Part shown: in pieces, positions 1 through 6,737 of the stretch
How the letters are laid out: every line of letters starts with the position of its first letter
Numbering within the stretch: position 1 is the stretch's first letter
Assembly (NCBI GenBank): GCA_964511265.1
Contig: CAZEES010000012.1
Coordinates: 1-33,098, forward strand
Direction of reading: 5' to 3'
Length of the DNA: 33,098 nt
From: Nitrosopelagicus sp964511265
GTDB lineage: Archaea; Thermoproteota; Nitrososphaeria; Nitrososphaerales; Nitrosopumilaceae
Notes under the pieces: generated by a model
The model's database searches: none
Seen by the model: only the letters and a program-made list of their open reading frames with translations
Told to the model about the DNA's origin: nothing
Program-made: the position numbers and the translations under genes

Positions 1-96
1 CATTTTGTAAATGATGATCCTACAGAATTCGACCAGGATAAATTAGAAGACTTGGCAAAAGAGGCAATCAAGAAATTCAAATCTTTGAACAGTTAG
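1..96 (+). CDS. 3' end of a truncated hypothetical gene
   Basis: The frame is open from the first base of the window to a TAG at 94-96, giving 31 C-terminal residues of a charged, Lys/Glu/Asp-rich tail that ends KKFKSLNS. The start lies outside the window, so no family can be assigned. The stop overlaps the 3' end of the minus-strand gene at 93-341 by 4 bases, an ordinary convergent arrangement. An open frame this short could be chance, but its composition resembles the other proteins here. Confidence 0.5.
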   Translation, partial: HFVNDDPTEFDQDKLEDLAKEAIKKFKSLNS

Positions 97-341
97 CTGA
101 ATCCTGCGCCAAACTGATCTCCTTTTGTCAAAGGATCTACGTCGCGTGCATTCTTCAAGTCAAGATAGAAGAAGGATTCATTTACCAACTCCTCAGTATT
201 TGAAATGTCTATTCCCAAGGAGACAGCATATTTTTGCAGATACTCTATTACATCATGAGAGGGATTTTCAGGAGATATGTTTTCAGATATGATTTTAGTT
301 GCAATCTTTTCTACACATTCATTTCTAAAATCATCATCCAT
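93..341 (-). CDS. Hypothetical small acidic protein (82 aa)
   Basis: ATG at 341, stop at 93. I do not recognise the family. The protein is acidic and predicted mostly helical up to about residue 65 (for example DVIEYLQKYAVSLGIDI), with a Gly-rich C-terminus DQFGAGFS. It has no signal peptide, membrane segment or Cys pair. A TATA-like element on the minus strand (plus-strand ggtattaaac near 363-372) sits about 26 nt upstream of the ATG, consistent with a leaderless transcript and with this start. Confidence 0.7.
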   Translation of the reverse strand: MDDDFRNECVEKIATKIISENISPENPSHDVIEYLQKYAVSLGIDISNTEELVNESFFYLDLKNARDVDPLTKGDQFGAGFS

Positions 342-374
342 TGAATAACACCTAAACCACGGGGTATTAAACGG

Positions 375-527
375 TCAGATTTCATTTTCATCATGTCCAA
401 CTATGTGTTTTTCACAATAATAGAGATCATTCATGTTACAATAATAAGAACAATCATCATCACATAATGCACATTTGGGTTTGTGATCGTCAGCAGATAA
501 TTTGTAATGATAGTTTTTACTTTTCAA
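375..527 (-). CDS. Very small Cys/His-rich putative zinc-binding protein (50 aa)
   Basis: TTG at 527, TGA at 375-377. The 50-residue product has Cys19, Cys22, Cys26, Cys30 and Cys38 followed by His41 and His45 (pattern CALC, CSYYC, CEKH), which looks like a zinc site. The TTG overlaps the TGA of the upstream gene at 524-865 (the two share TTGA), so it is probably translationally coupled to it. No family recognised. The non-ATG start and short length are weaknesses; the regular Cys/His spacing and coupling geometry are the support. Confidence 0.55.
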   Translation of the reverse strand: MKSKNYHYKLSADDHKPKCALCDDDCSYYCNMNDLYYCEKHIVGHDENEI

Positions 528-865
528 TTTTTTTCAAGTTGGTTTTTGAGAGATATTAAACTACGAAGTATTAGTCCAGACAATCCCAAATTTTGTATTA
601 ACATATTTGCAGATTCATTTAGTGCGTCATCACCACGATATCCCTCATCATATAGAATTTCTATTGTGCCTTGATCGGTATCAACCAATGCAGTAATAAT
701 TGAATATTGACCCAAATTTTCATCGTTTTTTATCTTATACTGTAACAATTCAATTTGTTTAATCTCTACATCTTCTTGCATAATTTTTCCATCTGTGAAA
801 ATTACAATACGAGCGTCAGGCTCACATTGAATTCGTTGTGAATCAGGAACATCAACAAATTTCAT
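524..865 (-). CDS. Conserved-looking hypothetical protein (113 aa)
   Basis: ATG at 865, TGA at 524. The N-terminal half has alternating hydrophobic beta-type segments (ARIVIFTDGKI, IEILYDEGYRG) and the C-terminal 40 residues look helical (NMLIQNLGLSGLILRSLISLKNQL). No motif I recognise, no signal peptide and no Cys cluster. A minus-strand TATA (plus gtattaaaac, about 886-895) lies about 26 nt upstream of the ATG. It leads a probable two-gene unit with the 50-aa zinc protein. The divergent neighbour at 941 has its own TATA near 915. Confidence 0.75.
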   Translation of the reverse strand: MKFVDVPDSQRIQCEPDARIVIFTDGKIMQEDVEIKQIELLQYKIKNDENLGQYSIITALVDTDQGTIEILYDEGYRGDDALNESANMLIQNLGLSGLILRSLISLKNQLEKN

Positions 866-940
866 ATCGTTAATTATGGTTCACCGTATTAAAACAAATG
901 AATAACCTTATAACGTATTTAGTGATGAAACTTTTTTGTT

Positions 941-1342
941 ATGGATTATGGAAAACTTTGTAATGAATTGTTAGAGTCAAATGAGAAGATCCGTTACGTG
1001 GGAGTATACAATTCGTATAGTGGAGATGTGTATGAAAAAATGCAGGGCGGAATTCAAAGACATTTTGATAAGGACCAAACAAAAAAATCAATGACGCAAG
1101 CAATTATGAGATGGAAAACTAGAAAACAATTTTCGTCAGAGATTGGTGAACCAGAATATGCCATGACCCGATATGAAAAAGTAAACAGAGTTACCATGGC
1201 ATGTGGAAAGGATGGACTATTGATGTTTAGTACAGAAATTGATGTGCACCTATGTGACATAATTGAGGATGTGATAAAAGTGGTGAAACAATATGCCGGT
1301 CAAGAGGAAGATGATGACGGTTCACGTAATATTAGATCCTAA
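941..1342 (+). CDS. Thaumarchaeal hypothetical protein (133 aa)
   Basis: ATG at 941, preceded at the leaderless distance by a TATA-like ccttataacg near 911-920. The sequence begins MDYGKLCNELLESNEKIRYVGV, then alternates beta-like stretches (VTMACGKDGLLMFSTEIDVH) with a helix, and ends in an acidic tail EEDDDG. The helix-strand pattern recalls small roadblock/profilin-like folds, but that is only an impression. It resembles a small family common in ammonia-oxidising archaea, whose function I do not know. The next gene follows after 32 nt with its own TATA. Confidence 0.75.
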   Translation: MDYGKLCNELLESNEKIRYVGVYNSYSGDVYEKMQGGIQRHFDKDQTKKSMTQAIMRWKTRKQFSSEIGEPEYAMTRYEKVNRVTMACGKDGLLMFSTEIDVHLCDIIEDVIKVVKQYAGQEEDDDGSRNIRS

Positions 1343-1374
1343 AAGCTTATTTTACTTACAATACAAATTTTTGT

Positions 1375-2481
1375 GTGAATCATCATCACTTTGAAGGAAA
1401 GGACATACCACATATCAAACTCGATTCTAAGACAACAGTGAAAGAATTAGTAGAGATTTATGCGAATTCAGGATTCAATGCAAGGCAATTAGGAGAAGCA
1501 GCAAAACTTTACCAAAAAATGATTGCAGAAGATGCAACAATCTGTTTAACTGTAGCAGGAGCGTTGACACCTGTAGGATTTGGAGGAATCATCAAAACTT
1601 TACTTGAAAAAGGATTTGTGGATTGGATAGTAGCAACTGGAGCAAATGTATACCACGAAGATCATTTTGCATGGGGATTACCTGTAAAACAAGGACATTT
1701 TCAAGTGGATGACAATATTTTATATGAAAAAGAAATTGTGCGAATTAGAGATGTTTATGTAAAATTTTACGAGACATTAGAACTACAGGACAATATTATT
1801 CAAAATATCTTCAAAGATAAATTATCACAAGAACCATTTACAACAGCGGAATTTTGCAATGTTTTGGGAAAGATTAGTAAAGAGAAATCAAAGTTTCCTG
1901 AGAAAAGTTTTCTTACGACTGCTTATGATTTAGATGTTCCAGTGTATGTGTCAACTCTCAAAGATTCGTCTCTTGCATTGAATTTGGCTGTTCATAGATT
2001 AAAAGATCAGCCATTCAACTTAGATTTTGTTAGGGAGATAATTGAACAAGCCGCAATAGTTTATAATTCAAAAAAATCGGGAGTTTTAGAATTGGGCGGA
2101 GGTGTTCCAAAGAACACAGCACAGCAGACAGGACCATTACTAGACCAAATTCTAAGAAAAGAACATGGAGGACAGGATTACATTGTACAAATTACAGATG
2201 CACGACCAGATACAGGAGGACTTTCAGGTGCAACATTACAAGAAGGAAAGAGTTGGGGAAAGGTACAAGACTCGCATGAAGATTTAATCACGGTATATAC
2301 AGATGCAACAATCGCATTTCCAATTTTAGCATTGTATGCACTATCAAATGAAGAGCCACGCCAACCAAAGAGAATTTACAAAAATCTAGGCAAGTATTAC
2401 AAAACACTTCAAGAATCAGCCATAAAAGTTCCAGAGAAATTTGCCGAAATTCTAAAAAAATCAGATATTAATATCGACTAA
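1375..2481 (+). CDS. Deoxyhypusine synthase family protein (DHS-like)
   Basis: DHS-family enzymes transfer the aminobutyl group of spermidine, via NAD, to a lysine of translation factor aIF5A or to putrescine-type acceptors. The 368-aa product has the family length, the Gly-rich GVLELGGGVPKN stretch (236-247) and the catalytic-lysine motif SWGK (Lys296, equivalent to Lys329 of human DHS). The segment HEDHFAWGLPVKQGHF (94-109) is more like the DHS-like/homospermidine-synthase-like branch than the canonical eukaryotic or archaeal hypusine enzymes. The substrate, aIF5A or a polyamine, therefore stays open. The GTG start at 1375 is supported by a TATA (cttattttac, about 1347-1356) 26 nt upstream. 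Confidence 0.9.
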   Translation: MNHHHFEGKDIPHIKLDSKTTVKELVEIYANSGFNARQLGEAAKLYQKMIAEDATICLTVAGALTPVGFGGIIKTLLEKGFVDWIVATGANVYHEDHFAWGLPVKQGHFQVDDNILYEKEIVRIRDVYVKFYETLELQDNIIQNIFKDKLSQEPFTTAEFCNVLGKISKEKSKFPEKSFLTTAYDLDVPVYVSTLKDSSLALNLAVHRLKDQPFNLDFVREIIEQAAIVYNSKKSGVLELGGGVPKNTAQQTGPLLDQILRKEHGGQDYIVQITDARPDTGGLSGATLQEGKSWGKVQDSHEDLITVYTDATIAFPILALYALSNEEPRQPKRIYKNLGKYYKTLQESAIKVPEKFAEILKKSDINID

Positions 2482-2559
2482 TTATTTTTTATTGGCTTTT
2501 CTTCGTGCAGCCTTTTGATCAGCAAATCGCATATGTTTTCCGGCTTTTCTTTTACCCAT
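2482..2559 (-). CDS. Possible tiny Lys/Arg-rich protein (25 aa)
   Basis: A 25-codon frame from ATG at 2559 to TAA at 2482-2484 encodes a highly basic peptide starting MGKRKAGKHMRF and ending RKANKK. It abuts the stop of the DHS-like gene without overlap. Ten residues are Lys or Arg and none is acidic except one Asp, so an RNA- or ribosome-binding micro-protein is conceivable. It matches no small ribosomal protein I know. A chance frame is a real possibility. Confidence 0.35.
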   Translation of the reverse strand: MGKRKAGKHMRFADQKAARRKANKK

Positions 2560-2637
2560 GTATAGGAACAGAATAGTTTTCAATGTAAATGATTCGGTAT
2601 GTAAAAAATTAAAAGACCTTATTTTACAAAATTATTC

Positions 2638-2949
2638 ATGGGAAAAACATTTCCAATCATAGTGATTGTAGTAGCAATTATTGGATTTTCGTCTTCTGCG
2701 TATTTTTTTAGTGAATCAGATATTTCTATAGAAAGTCCCATTTCCATTGAAACCCAGAATAATGATTCTCTAATGAAGGATATTGAGGCATGCATTGAGC
2801 AAAATTTGGTTGGAGATACGGTCTCACTAAACTCATTCAATACGAACATGTTGCTAACTCTAAAAGAGGCTGCAAGTGAGGCGCAAACAGATGAAGAGTT
2901 AAATCAAATTAAAGAAAAATTGTACAGTTTAACAGATTGTAAGCCGTAA
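2638..2949 (+). CDS. Small membrane-anchored or secreted hypothetical protein (103 aa)
   Basis: ATG at 2638 with a TATA-like attaaaag near 2610-2617. Residues 5-24 (FPIIVIVVAIIGFSSSAYFF) form one strongly hydrophobic helix after a short basic N-terminus, so the protein is either a signal-anchored extracytoplasmic protein or is cleaved. The remaining roughly 75 residues are Ser/Asn/Glu-rich, with a helical C-terminus (AASEAQTDEELNQIKEKLYSL) and two Cys (in IEACIEQ and LTDC) that could form a disulfide outside the cell. No family recognised. Confidence 0.75.
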   Translation: MGKTFPIIVIVVAIIGFSSSAYFFSESDISIESPISIETQNNDSLMKDIEACIEQNLVGDTVSLNSFNTNMLLTLKEAASEAQTDEELNQIKEKLYSLTDCKP

Positions 2950-2951
2950 GA

Positions 2952-3164
2952 TTATCCTCGTTCATACCTAGCACGTTCTAAAGAACGGTCATCTTTTGTG
3001 GCTTTCTTCCACTCTTTGTAATGTTCTTTACATAAAGCAGATTTTTTGCCAGCAGAGTCAAGACGTAGTCCTGCATCCTCAACTTTTTTTGTATTAAGAG
3101 AACGAACGGCATCATTATCACATCCATCTACATTACATGCAGAACCTTTTGAAACAATACCCAT
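2952..3164 (-). CDS. Small zinc-finger-like hypothetical protein (70 aa)
   Basis: ATG at 3164, stop at 2952. It contains Cys10-X4-Cys15 near the N-terminus and Cys45-X2-His48 (LCKEHYKEW) further on, which together could bind one zinc ion, followed by a basic and charged C-terminus. A minus-strand TATA (plus ctgttaataaag, about 3184-3195) is at the leaderless distance. The architecture resembles small archaeal zinc proteins of unknown role. It converges with the 103-aa gene, two bases apart. Confidence 0.75.
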   Translation of the reverse strand: MGIVSKGSACNVDGCDNDAVRSLNTKKVEDAGLRLDSAGKKSALCKEHYKEWKKATKDDRSLERARYERG

Positions 3165-3250
3165 TGTATTAGTAATGATTCAACTGTTAATAAAGTTGAA
3201 AAGAAGAATTTTTTTGTTCGTTTATAAATAGGAATTAAAGTTCATCAATT

Positions 3251-3550
3251 ATGGGAAGTAAGAACAAATCAGTCTCATCAAGTGAGAAATCACAAGGCGG
3301 AAAAGATAAGACAAAGAAAGACAAAAAGGACCACAGCGAGAAGAGAGAGGTTGCCGTATTCATCAATGAGGACGAAGCAAATAAGATTATCAAATCATCA
3401 AAAGCAATTACAATTCAGGATTTAGCAAGACAAGCAAATGTAAAGATTTCAACTGCAAATGCATTTCTTAAAAAAGCATTAACACAAGGAACTGTGAAAA
3501 AAGTTGGCGGATTCAGCGGACACTACATTTATCAACCAATATCACAATAA
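3251..3550 (+). CDS. rps25e: 30S ribosomal protein S25e
   Basis: This 99-residue protein is the archaeal/eukaryotic-specific small-subunit protein S25e. It has a long Lys/Ser-rich N-terminal tail (about 1-38) followed by a winged-helix core with the characteristic ITIQDLARQANVKISTANAFL helix-turn-helix and a C-terminal wing ending GGFSGHYIYQP. Length and order match the family. A strong TATA (gtttataaata, 3219-3229) lies about 26 nt before the ATG. Its 3' end overlaps the convergent cyclophilin-like gene by 19 bases. Confidence 0.95.
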   Translation: MGSKNKSVSSSEKSQGGKDKTKKDKKDHSEKREVAVFINEDEANKIIKSSKAITIQDLARQANVKISTANAFLKKALTQGTVKKVGGFSGHYIYQPISQ

Positions 3551-3918
3551 ATAGAAACTTCATCTCCAGATTCCGCTTTCAATAATTCTTCAGAACCATC
3601 TAAGATTTTTCCAATTGGAATTAGATCTTTCCCAACTTTGGTATCCTTATGGAAGAAACAAAACGCATGACCTACAGATAAAAATGCAATATCGCCTTTT
3701 TTGAATTCCTTTCTAGTTCGTTCTCCTCCAGATTCAATATGAGATTCTACATACACACCACTAGTACCAAGCATGTGAATAGTTCCAGTTACAGGTAATG
3801 ATCGATTAATTGTTCCAACTAAGGATGGAGAAAGATGACGTTTTAATTCACATTTGATTTTGAATTTACCAGTTATTTCTAAAATTACATACGATTTTGA
3901 GACAGATCCACCATCCAT
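3532..3918 (-). CDS. Cyclophilin-like fold protein (TM1367-type)
   Basis: The 128-aa protein shows the beta-barrel pattern of the small prokaryotic cyclophilin-like family typified by TM1367: LPVTGTIHMLGTSGVYVES, then EFKKGDIAFLSVGHAFCFFHKDT, and a late PIGKILDG. Members share the cyclophilin fold but generally lack the residues of a peptidyl-prolyl isomerase, so the activity is unknown. The ATG at 3918 lies 26 nt from a TATA element that it appears to share with rpoK on the other strand. The 3' end overlaps S25e tail to tail by 19 bases. Confidence 0.8.
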   Translation of the reverse strand: MDGGSVSKSYVILEITGKFKIKCELKRHLSPSLVGTINRSLPVTGTIHMLGTSGVYVESHIESGGERTRKEFKKGDIAFLSVGHAFCFFHKDTKVGKDLIPIGKILDGSEELLKAESGDEVSIYCDIG

Positions 3919-3938
3919 ATCAGCAAGGAAATGTTTGG

Positions 3939-3948
3939 ATTATATATT
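3939..3948. promoter_or_regulatory. Shared bidirectional TATA element (rpoK / cyclophilin-like gene)
   Basis: The sequence attatatatt, centred at about 3943.5, lies about 26 nt from the minus-strand ATG at 3918 and about 26 nt from the plus-strand TTG at 3970. It reads as a good archaeal TATA box on both strands. No other TATA candidate serves either gene, so one element probably fires both leaderless transcripts. Confidence 0.6.
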
Positions 3949-3969
3949 GGCATTTTTCAATTAGTTTAC

Positions 3970-4515
3970 TTGTCTGAGCCTGAAGAAACACCGATTGCAG
4001 TTGAAGAGAAAGAAGAAGAGCCAGCTCCATTGATAGCAGAGGCAAAATTAGAAGAAATTATAACACCTGAGACCGAGGAGATTGATCCTGATGCAGAAGT
4101 TAGTGTTCATGCAACTATGGAAAAGGCAATTGAGAATTATAGGAAAATCAAAGAAGGCAAATTAGAATTAACAGAAAAAGAATTAGATCAGTTAGATAAA
4201 GAATGTGAAGCAATCAGACAACGCGATATTATTGATGTTGATGTGCAACACGATGCAATGGAACTAAGTGCAGATGGCAAAATATTGATGGGTCCCCCAA
4301 CATTAACAAGGTTTGAGAAAGCAAGGATTATGGGCGCACGAGCATTACAATTATCATTAGGTGCACCACCATTCATAGATATACCAGTAAGTGCTGCAAC
4401 CTCACTTGACATTTCAATGAAGGAATTAGAAGAACGAGTAATACCAATTACAATAAGACGTGTTTTACCTAACGGAGATTATCAAAATATACCATTATTT
4501 GATTTCAAAGAATAG
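3970..4515 (+). CDS. rpoK: DNA-directed RNA polymerase subunit K (Rpo6) with long acidic N-terminal extension
   Basis: The C-terminal 70 residues carry the Rpo6/RpoK core: LTRFEKARIMGARALQLS, GAPPFID and VIPITIRRVLPNG, the omega/RPB6-type assembly subunit. The preceding roughly 110 residues are Glu-rich and partly helical (about residues 47-85), unlike the roughly 60-90-aa RpoK of most archaea and reminiscent of the acidic tail of eukaryotic RPB6. I chose TTG at 3970 (181 aa, starting MSEPEETP) over ATG at 3931, because the shared TATA lies 26 nt upstream of 3970 and overlaps the 3931 reading. Whether the extension is folded is unknown. Confidence 0.92.
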   Translation: MSEPEETPIAVEEKEEEPAPLIAEAKLEEIITPETEEIDPDAEVSVHATMEKAIENYRKIKEGKLELTEKELDQLDKECEAIRQRDIIDVDVQHDAMELSADGKILMGPPTLTRFEKARIMGARALQLSLGAPPFIDIPVSAATSLDISMKELEERVIPITIRRVLPNGDYQNIPLFDFKE

Positions 4516-4564
4516 ATCAATCGTCTATAAAATTTAAAAGAAGTTCAGCGAAGTTATAGTTAAG

Positions 4565-4864
4565 ATGGAATTACAAGAGATCAAACAATCAGGAAATAAA
4601 GCAGATGAGGATAGTTTTTTGGTTAGAGACGAGCCAGTGATGAAAAGTGCATTAGATGTTATAACAAAAATATCATCTAACAATAGAATTGTGTTAAAGG
4701 CTGATGGAGAATTTATTCCAAATGCAGTTGCAGTGGCAAATATTGTTACAGAAAATATGTTAAAAGGAAATTCATCAATTCAAGATATTAGATTAGACAG
4801 TGTGATTTCAGATGAAGATGGACAGATGACCTCAAATATACAAATCACTATACTAAAAGATTAG
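4565..4864 (+). CDS. alba: Alba family DNA/RNA-binding protein
   Basis: The 99-residue protein has the Alba pattern: VRDEPVMKSALDVITKI, then IVLKADGEFIPNAVAVANIVTENML, then a beta-hairpin (IRLDSVISDED...NIQITI). Alba dimers coat DNA and also bind RNA. The usual basic hairpin is rather acidic here, so RNA binding or a modified DNA mode is possible. It follows rpoK by 49 nt with an AT-rich promoter (tctataaaatttaaaag, 4523-4539). The 3' end overlaps the convergent HTH gene by 4 bases. Confidence 0.88.
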   Translation: MELQEIKQSGNKADEDSFLVRDEPVMKSALDVITKISSNNRIVLKADGEFIPNAVAVANIVTENMLKGNSSIQDIRLDSVISDEDGQMTSNIQITILKD

Positions 4865-5277
4865 TATACACTACCAGGACCTTTTAGAAGCATATTTTCA
4901 CATTCCTTACAAATTGCCTCATCAATGTCAGATTCTAGATTATGGTGAATGTCACAGATTAAAAGACTGGTTTTGATATAATTACAAAGACCGATAAATT
5001 TTGATAGGCTGGAAGGAGAATATGCCATGTCTGATGCAAGATCAGAAGATATCTCATTAATCATTTCAGAAACTTGTTTTTCAGCAGTTAGTTTTTTAAT
5101 TAATTCAGGATCACCGCGGGTTCCACGGATGTAATTACTAATTGCAGCTTGTGTTACTCCCAACATTTTTGAGATCTCATCTTCGCGGACATCATGATTC
5201 TCAGATAAATTTTTTGCAAGGATTGCACGGAGAGCAGGAATTAATGTTTTAGATTCAATTTCTGCAGGCAGTAACAT
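4861..5277 (-). CDS. HTH transcriptional regulator with C-terminal Cys/His site
   Basis: Residues about 33-55 (DEISKMLGVTQAAISNYIRGTRG) form a Cro/XRE-like helix-turn-helix of the archaeal COG2522 type, whose relatives are often fused to ThiN domains; no ThiN domain is present here. The C-terminus carries Cys108, His111/112, Cys123 and Cys126 (CDIHH, CKEC), a probable metal-binding site as in other short members. The ATG at 5277 has a TATA (plus ccttataaattc, 5301-5312) at the leaderless distance. Regulon unknown. Confidence 0.85.
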   Translation of the reverse strand: MLLPAEIESKTLIPALRAILAKNLSENHDVREDEISKMLGVTQAAISNYIRGTRGDPELIKKLTAEKQVSEMINEISSDLASDMAYSPSSLSKFIGLCNYIKTSLLICDIHHNLESDIDEAICKECENMLLKGPGSVY

Positions 5278-5380
5278 GAGGGTTCTTAATGTAATTACCT
5301 TATAAATTCCGCTGAAATTAGCTGAAACTATCTAGGAATGAATTAACAAATTTTATTTGAAATCCCATTTTAACTAAATC

Positions 5381-6328
5381 ATGCAGTCATCAATAGATCA
5401 ATGTAGACTGATTTTGCAGAATTCAGTTGCAAAATGTGAATCAAAGTGGATTGCATTGTCTGGAGGACTAGACAGCAGTATACTTGCACATCTGTTAAAA
5501 GATCAAAAACCACAAGCAATAACCATCATTACAAAGGATTTTTTGGGAACAGATCTTACTTATACACAAATCATTGCCAAACATATTGGATTATCTCTTT
5601 CATTAATGCAAGTAAGCATGGAAGAAGTGTTGGATTCCATTAATGAAACAATTAAGATTTTAGGAAATTTTAACGATATAGAGATACGTAATTCTATTGT
5701 ACCATACATTTACCTAAGTTCGTTAAAGAAGAAAGGAGTTGATTCAGTAATTACAGGAGATGGAGCTGACGAAGTGTTTGCAGGCTATAATTTTCTTTTA
5801 AAGAAAACAGATCAAGAACTCGATGAAGAATTAAAAAGAATTAAGAGAATTATGCACTTTCCCTCAAAAGATATTGCCAGATCACTAGACATGACAGTTG
5901 AGACGCCATTTTTAGATGAACAAGTCATAAAATTTTCTGATGAAATTCCAATATCAAAAAAGATTAATTTGAAAGGTGATAAAAAATTTGGAAAATGGAT
6001 TCTTAGAGAGACGTTTGAAAAGGATCTTCCAAAGAATGTCATTTGGAGAGAAAAGTCTCCTATGCAAGATGGATCAGGAACTGCAAACCTCACAGATTTG
6101 TTCAATACAATAATTACAGAGGACATATTTTCACAGAAAAGAACAAAAATTTTGGAAGAAGATGGCGTTTACATCAGGAGTAAAGAATCACTACACTACT
6201 ATGAATGCTTCAGGAAATCAAATTCAGTCATAAACTCAAATTCAGATAAAAAATGCCCAGATTGTAATTATGAGATAAAATTAGATTCAAAATTTTGTAA
6301 AATGTGTGGAAAATTTCCTATCATCTAG
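5381..6328 (+). CDS. Asparagine-synthetase-like ATP-pyrophosphatase with C-terminal zinc ribbon
   Basis: The protein is a stand-alone synthetase domain. The PP-loop SGGLDSS (27-33) binds ATP pyrophosphate, and TGDGADEVFAGY (125-136) is the asparagine-synthetase C-domain signature. There is no N-terminal glutaminase (the sequence begins only about 25 residues before the PP-loop), so ammonia must come free or from a partner. Residues 292-309 form a zinc ribbon (CPDC...CKMC), unusual for AsnB. It could be an ammonia-using asparagine synthetase, sensible in an ammonia oxidiser, or amidate another substrate. TATA (attttatttg) near 5351-5360 fits the ATG at 5381. Confidence 0.85.
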   Translation: MQSSIDQCRLILQNSVAKCESKWIALSGGLDSSILAHLLKDQKPQAITIITKDFLGTDLTYTQIIAKHIGLSLSLMQVSMEEVLDSINETIKILGNFNDIEIRNSIVPYIYLSSLKKKGVDSVITGDGADEVFAGYNFLLKKTDQELDEELKRIKRIMHFPSKDIARSLDMTVETPFLDEQVIKFSDEIPISKKINLKGDKKFGKWILRETFEKDLPKNVIWREKSPMQDGSGTANLTDLFNTIITEDIFSQKRTKILEEDGVYIRSKESLHYYECFRKSNSVINSNSDKKCPDCNYEIKLDSKFCKMCGKFPII

Positions 6329-6473
6329 ATTTTTTTGACCATTTTTTTGGTTTTTTAATAAAGATCTTCTTGCAGCCATCACAGCAAAAGTGGTATTTTT
6401 TGGAATTATATTCATGAGTAACGGAAAGATCTTCATCAAATTCAAGACCACAAACAGGATCCGTAACCTTCAT
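6321..6473 (-). CDS. Mini YHS-domain protein (50 aa)
   Basis: ATG at 6473, TGA at 6321-6323. The protein is almost only a YHS domain: the signature TDPVCGLEF at the start, then YNSKKYHFCCDGCKKIF, then a basic tail. YHS domains bind heavy metals and occur in copper- and mercury-handling proteins; in a copper-dependent ammonia oxidiser a copper-related role is a plausible inference. Cys8 and Cys30/31/34 are the candidate ligands. Its 3' end overlaps the asparagine-synthetase-like gene by 8 bases. Confidence 0.75.
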   Translation of the reverse strand: MKVTDPVCGLEFDEDLSVTHEYNSKKYHFCCDGCKKIFIKKPKKWSKKSR

Positions 6474-6499
6474 GATTTTTTCCAATTATAGGCGTATTT

Positions 6500-6519
6500 C
6501 TATCTAACTAAACAGATAG
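6500..6519. repeat. Short inverted repeat between divergent zinc/metal protein genes
   Basis: CTATCT (6500-6505) and AGATAG (6514-6519) are perfect 6-bp arms with an 8-bp spacer. The element lies between the divergent YHS gene (start 6473) and the zinc-ribbon gene (start 6570). Position and symmetry fit an operator for either promoter; chance is possible in AT-rich DNA. Confidence 0.3.
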
Positions 6520-6569
6520 AACTGATAAATCATAAGATTATCTTATATGGAAAAAAATGAATCCAATGC

Positions 6570-6737
6570 ATGAAAAAACTTTTTGCTGTATGTCCTAATT
6601 GTGGAGAACAAAAGTTATTCATGACAGAATATAATTGCCTGAAAATTTTAATGAATGTAAAGAACTGGATTGTGTGTAAAAATTGTGATTATGCAATTCA
6701 GATTGAAAAATTGAAGAATATGCTCTGTTGTGTGTAA
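6570..6737 (+). CDS. Small zinc-ribbon protein (55 aa)
   Basis: ATG at 6570, TAA at 6735-6737. Residues 8-11 (CPNC) and 36-39 (CKNC) form a classic zinc ribbon; another Cys lies at 23 and the protein ends LCCV. A TATA-like cttatatgg (6542-6550) sits about 25 nt upstream of the ATG, supporting a leaderless transcript. The stop directly abuts the stop of the convergent aldo/keto reductase. Function unknown; nucleic-acid binding or metal handling are possible. Confidence 0.7.
   Translation: MKKLFAVCPNCGEQKLFMTEYNCLKILMNVKNWIVCKNCDYAIQIEKLKNMLCCV

Noticed and set aside
3931..3969. ATG 3931 as the rpoK start
   Set aside because: The region overlaps the only TATA element, and the extra 13 residues are hydrophobic and unlike the acidic extension. 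TTG 3970 fits the promoter spacing.
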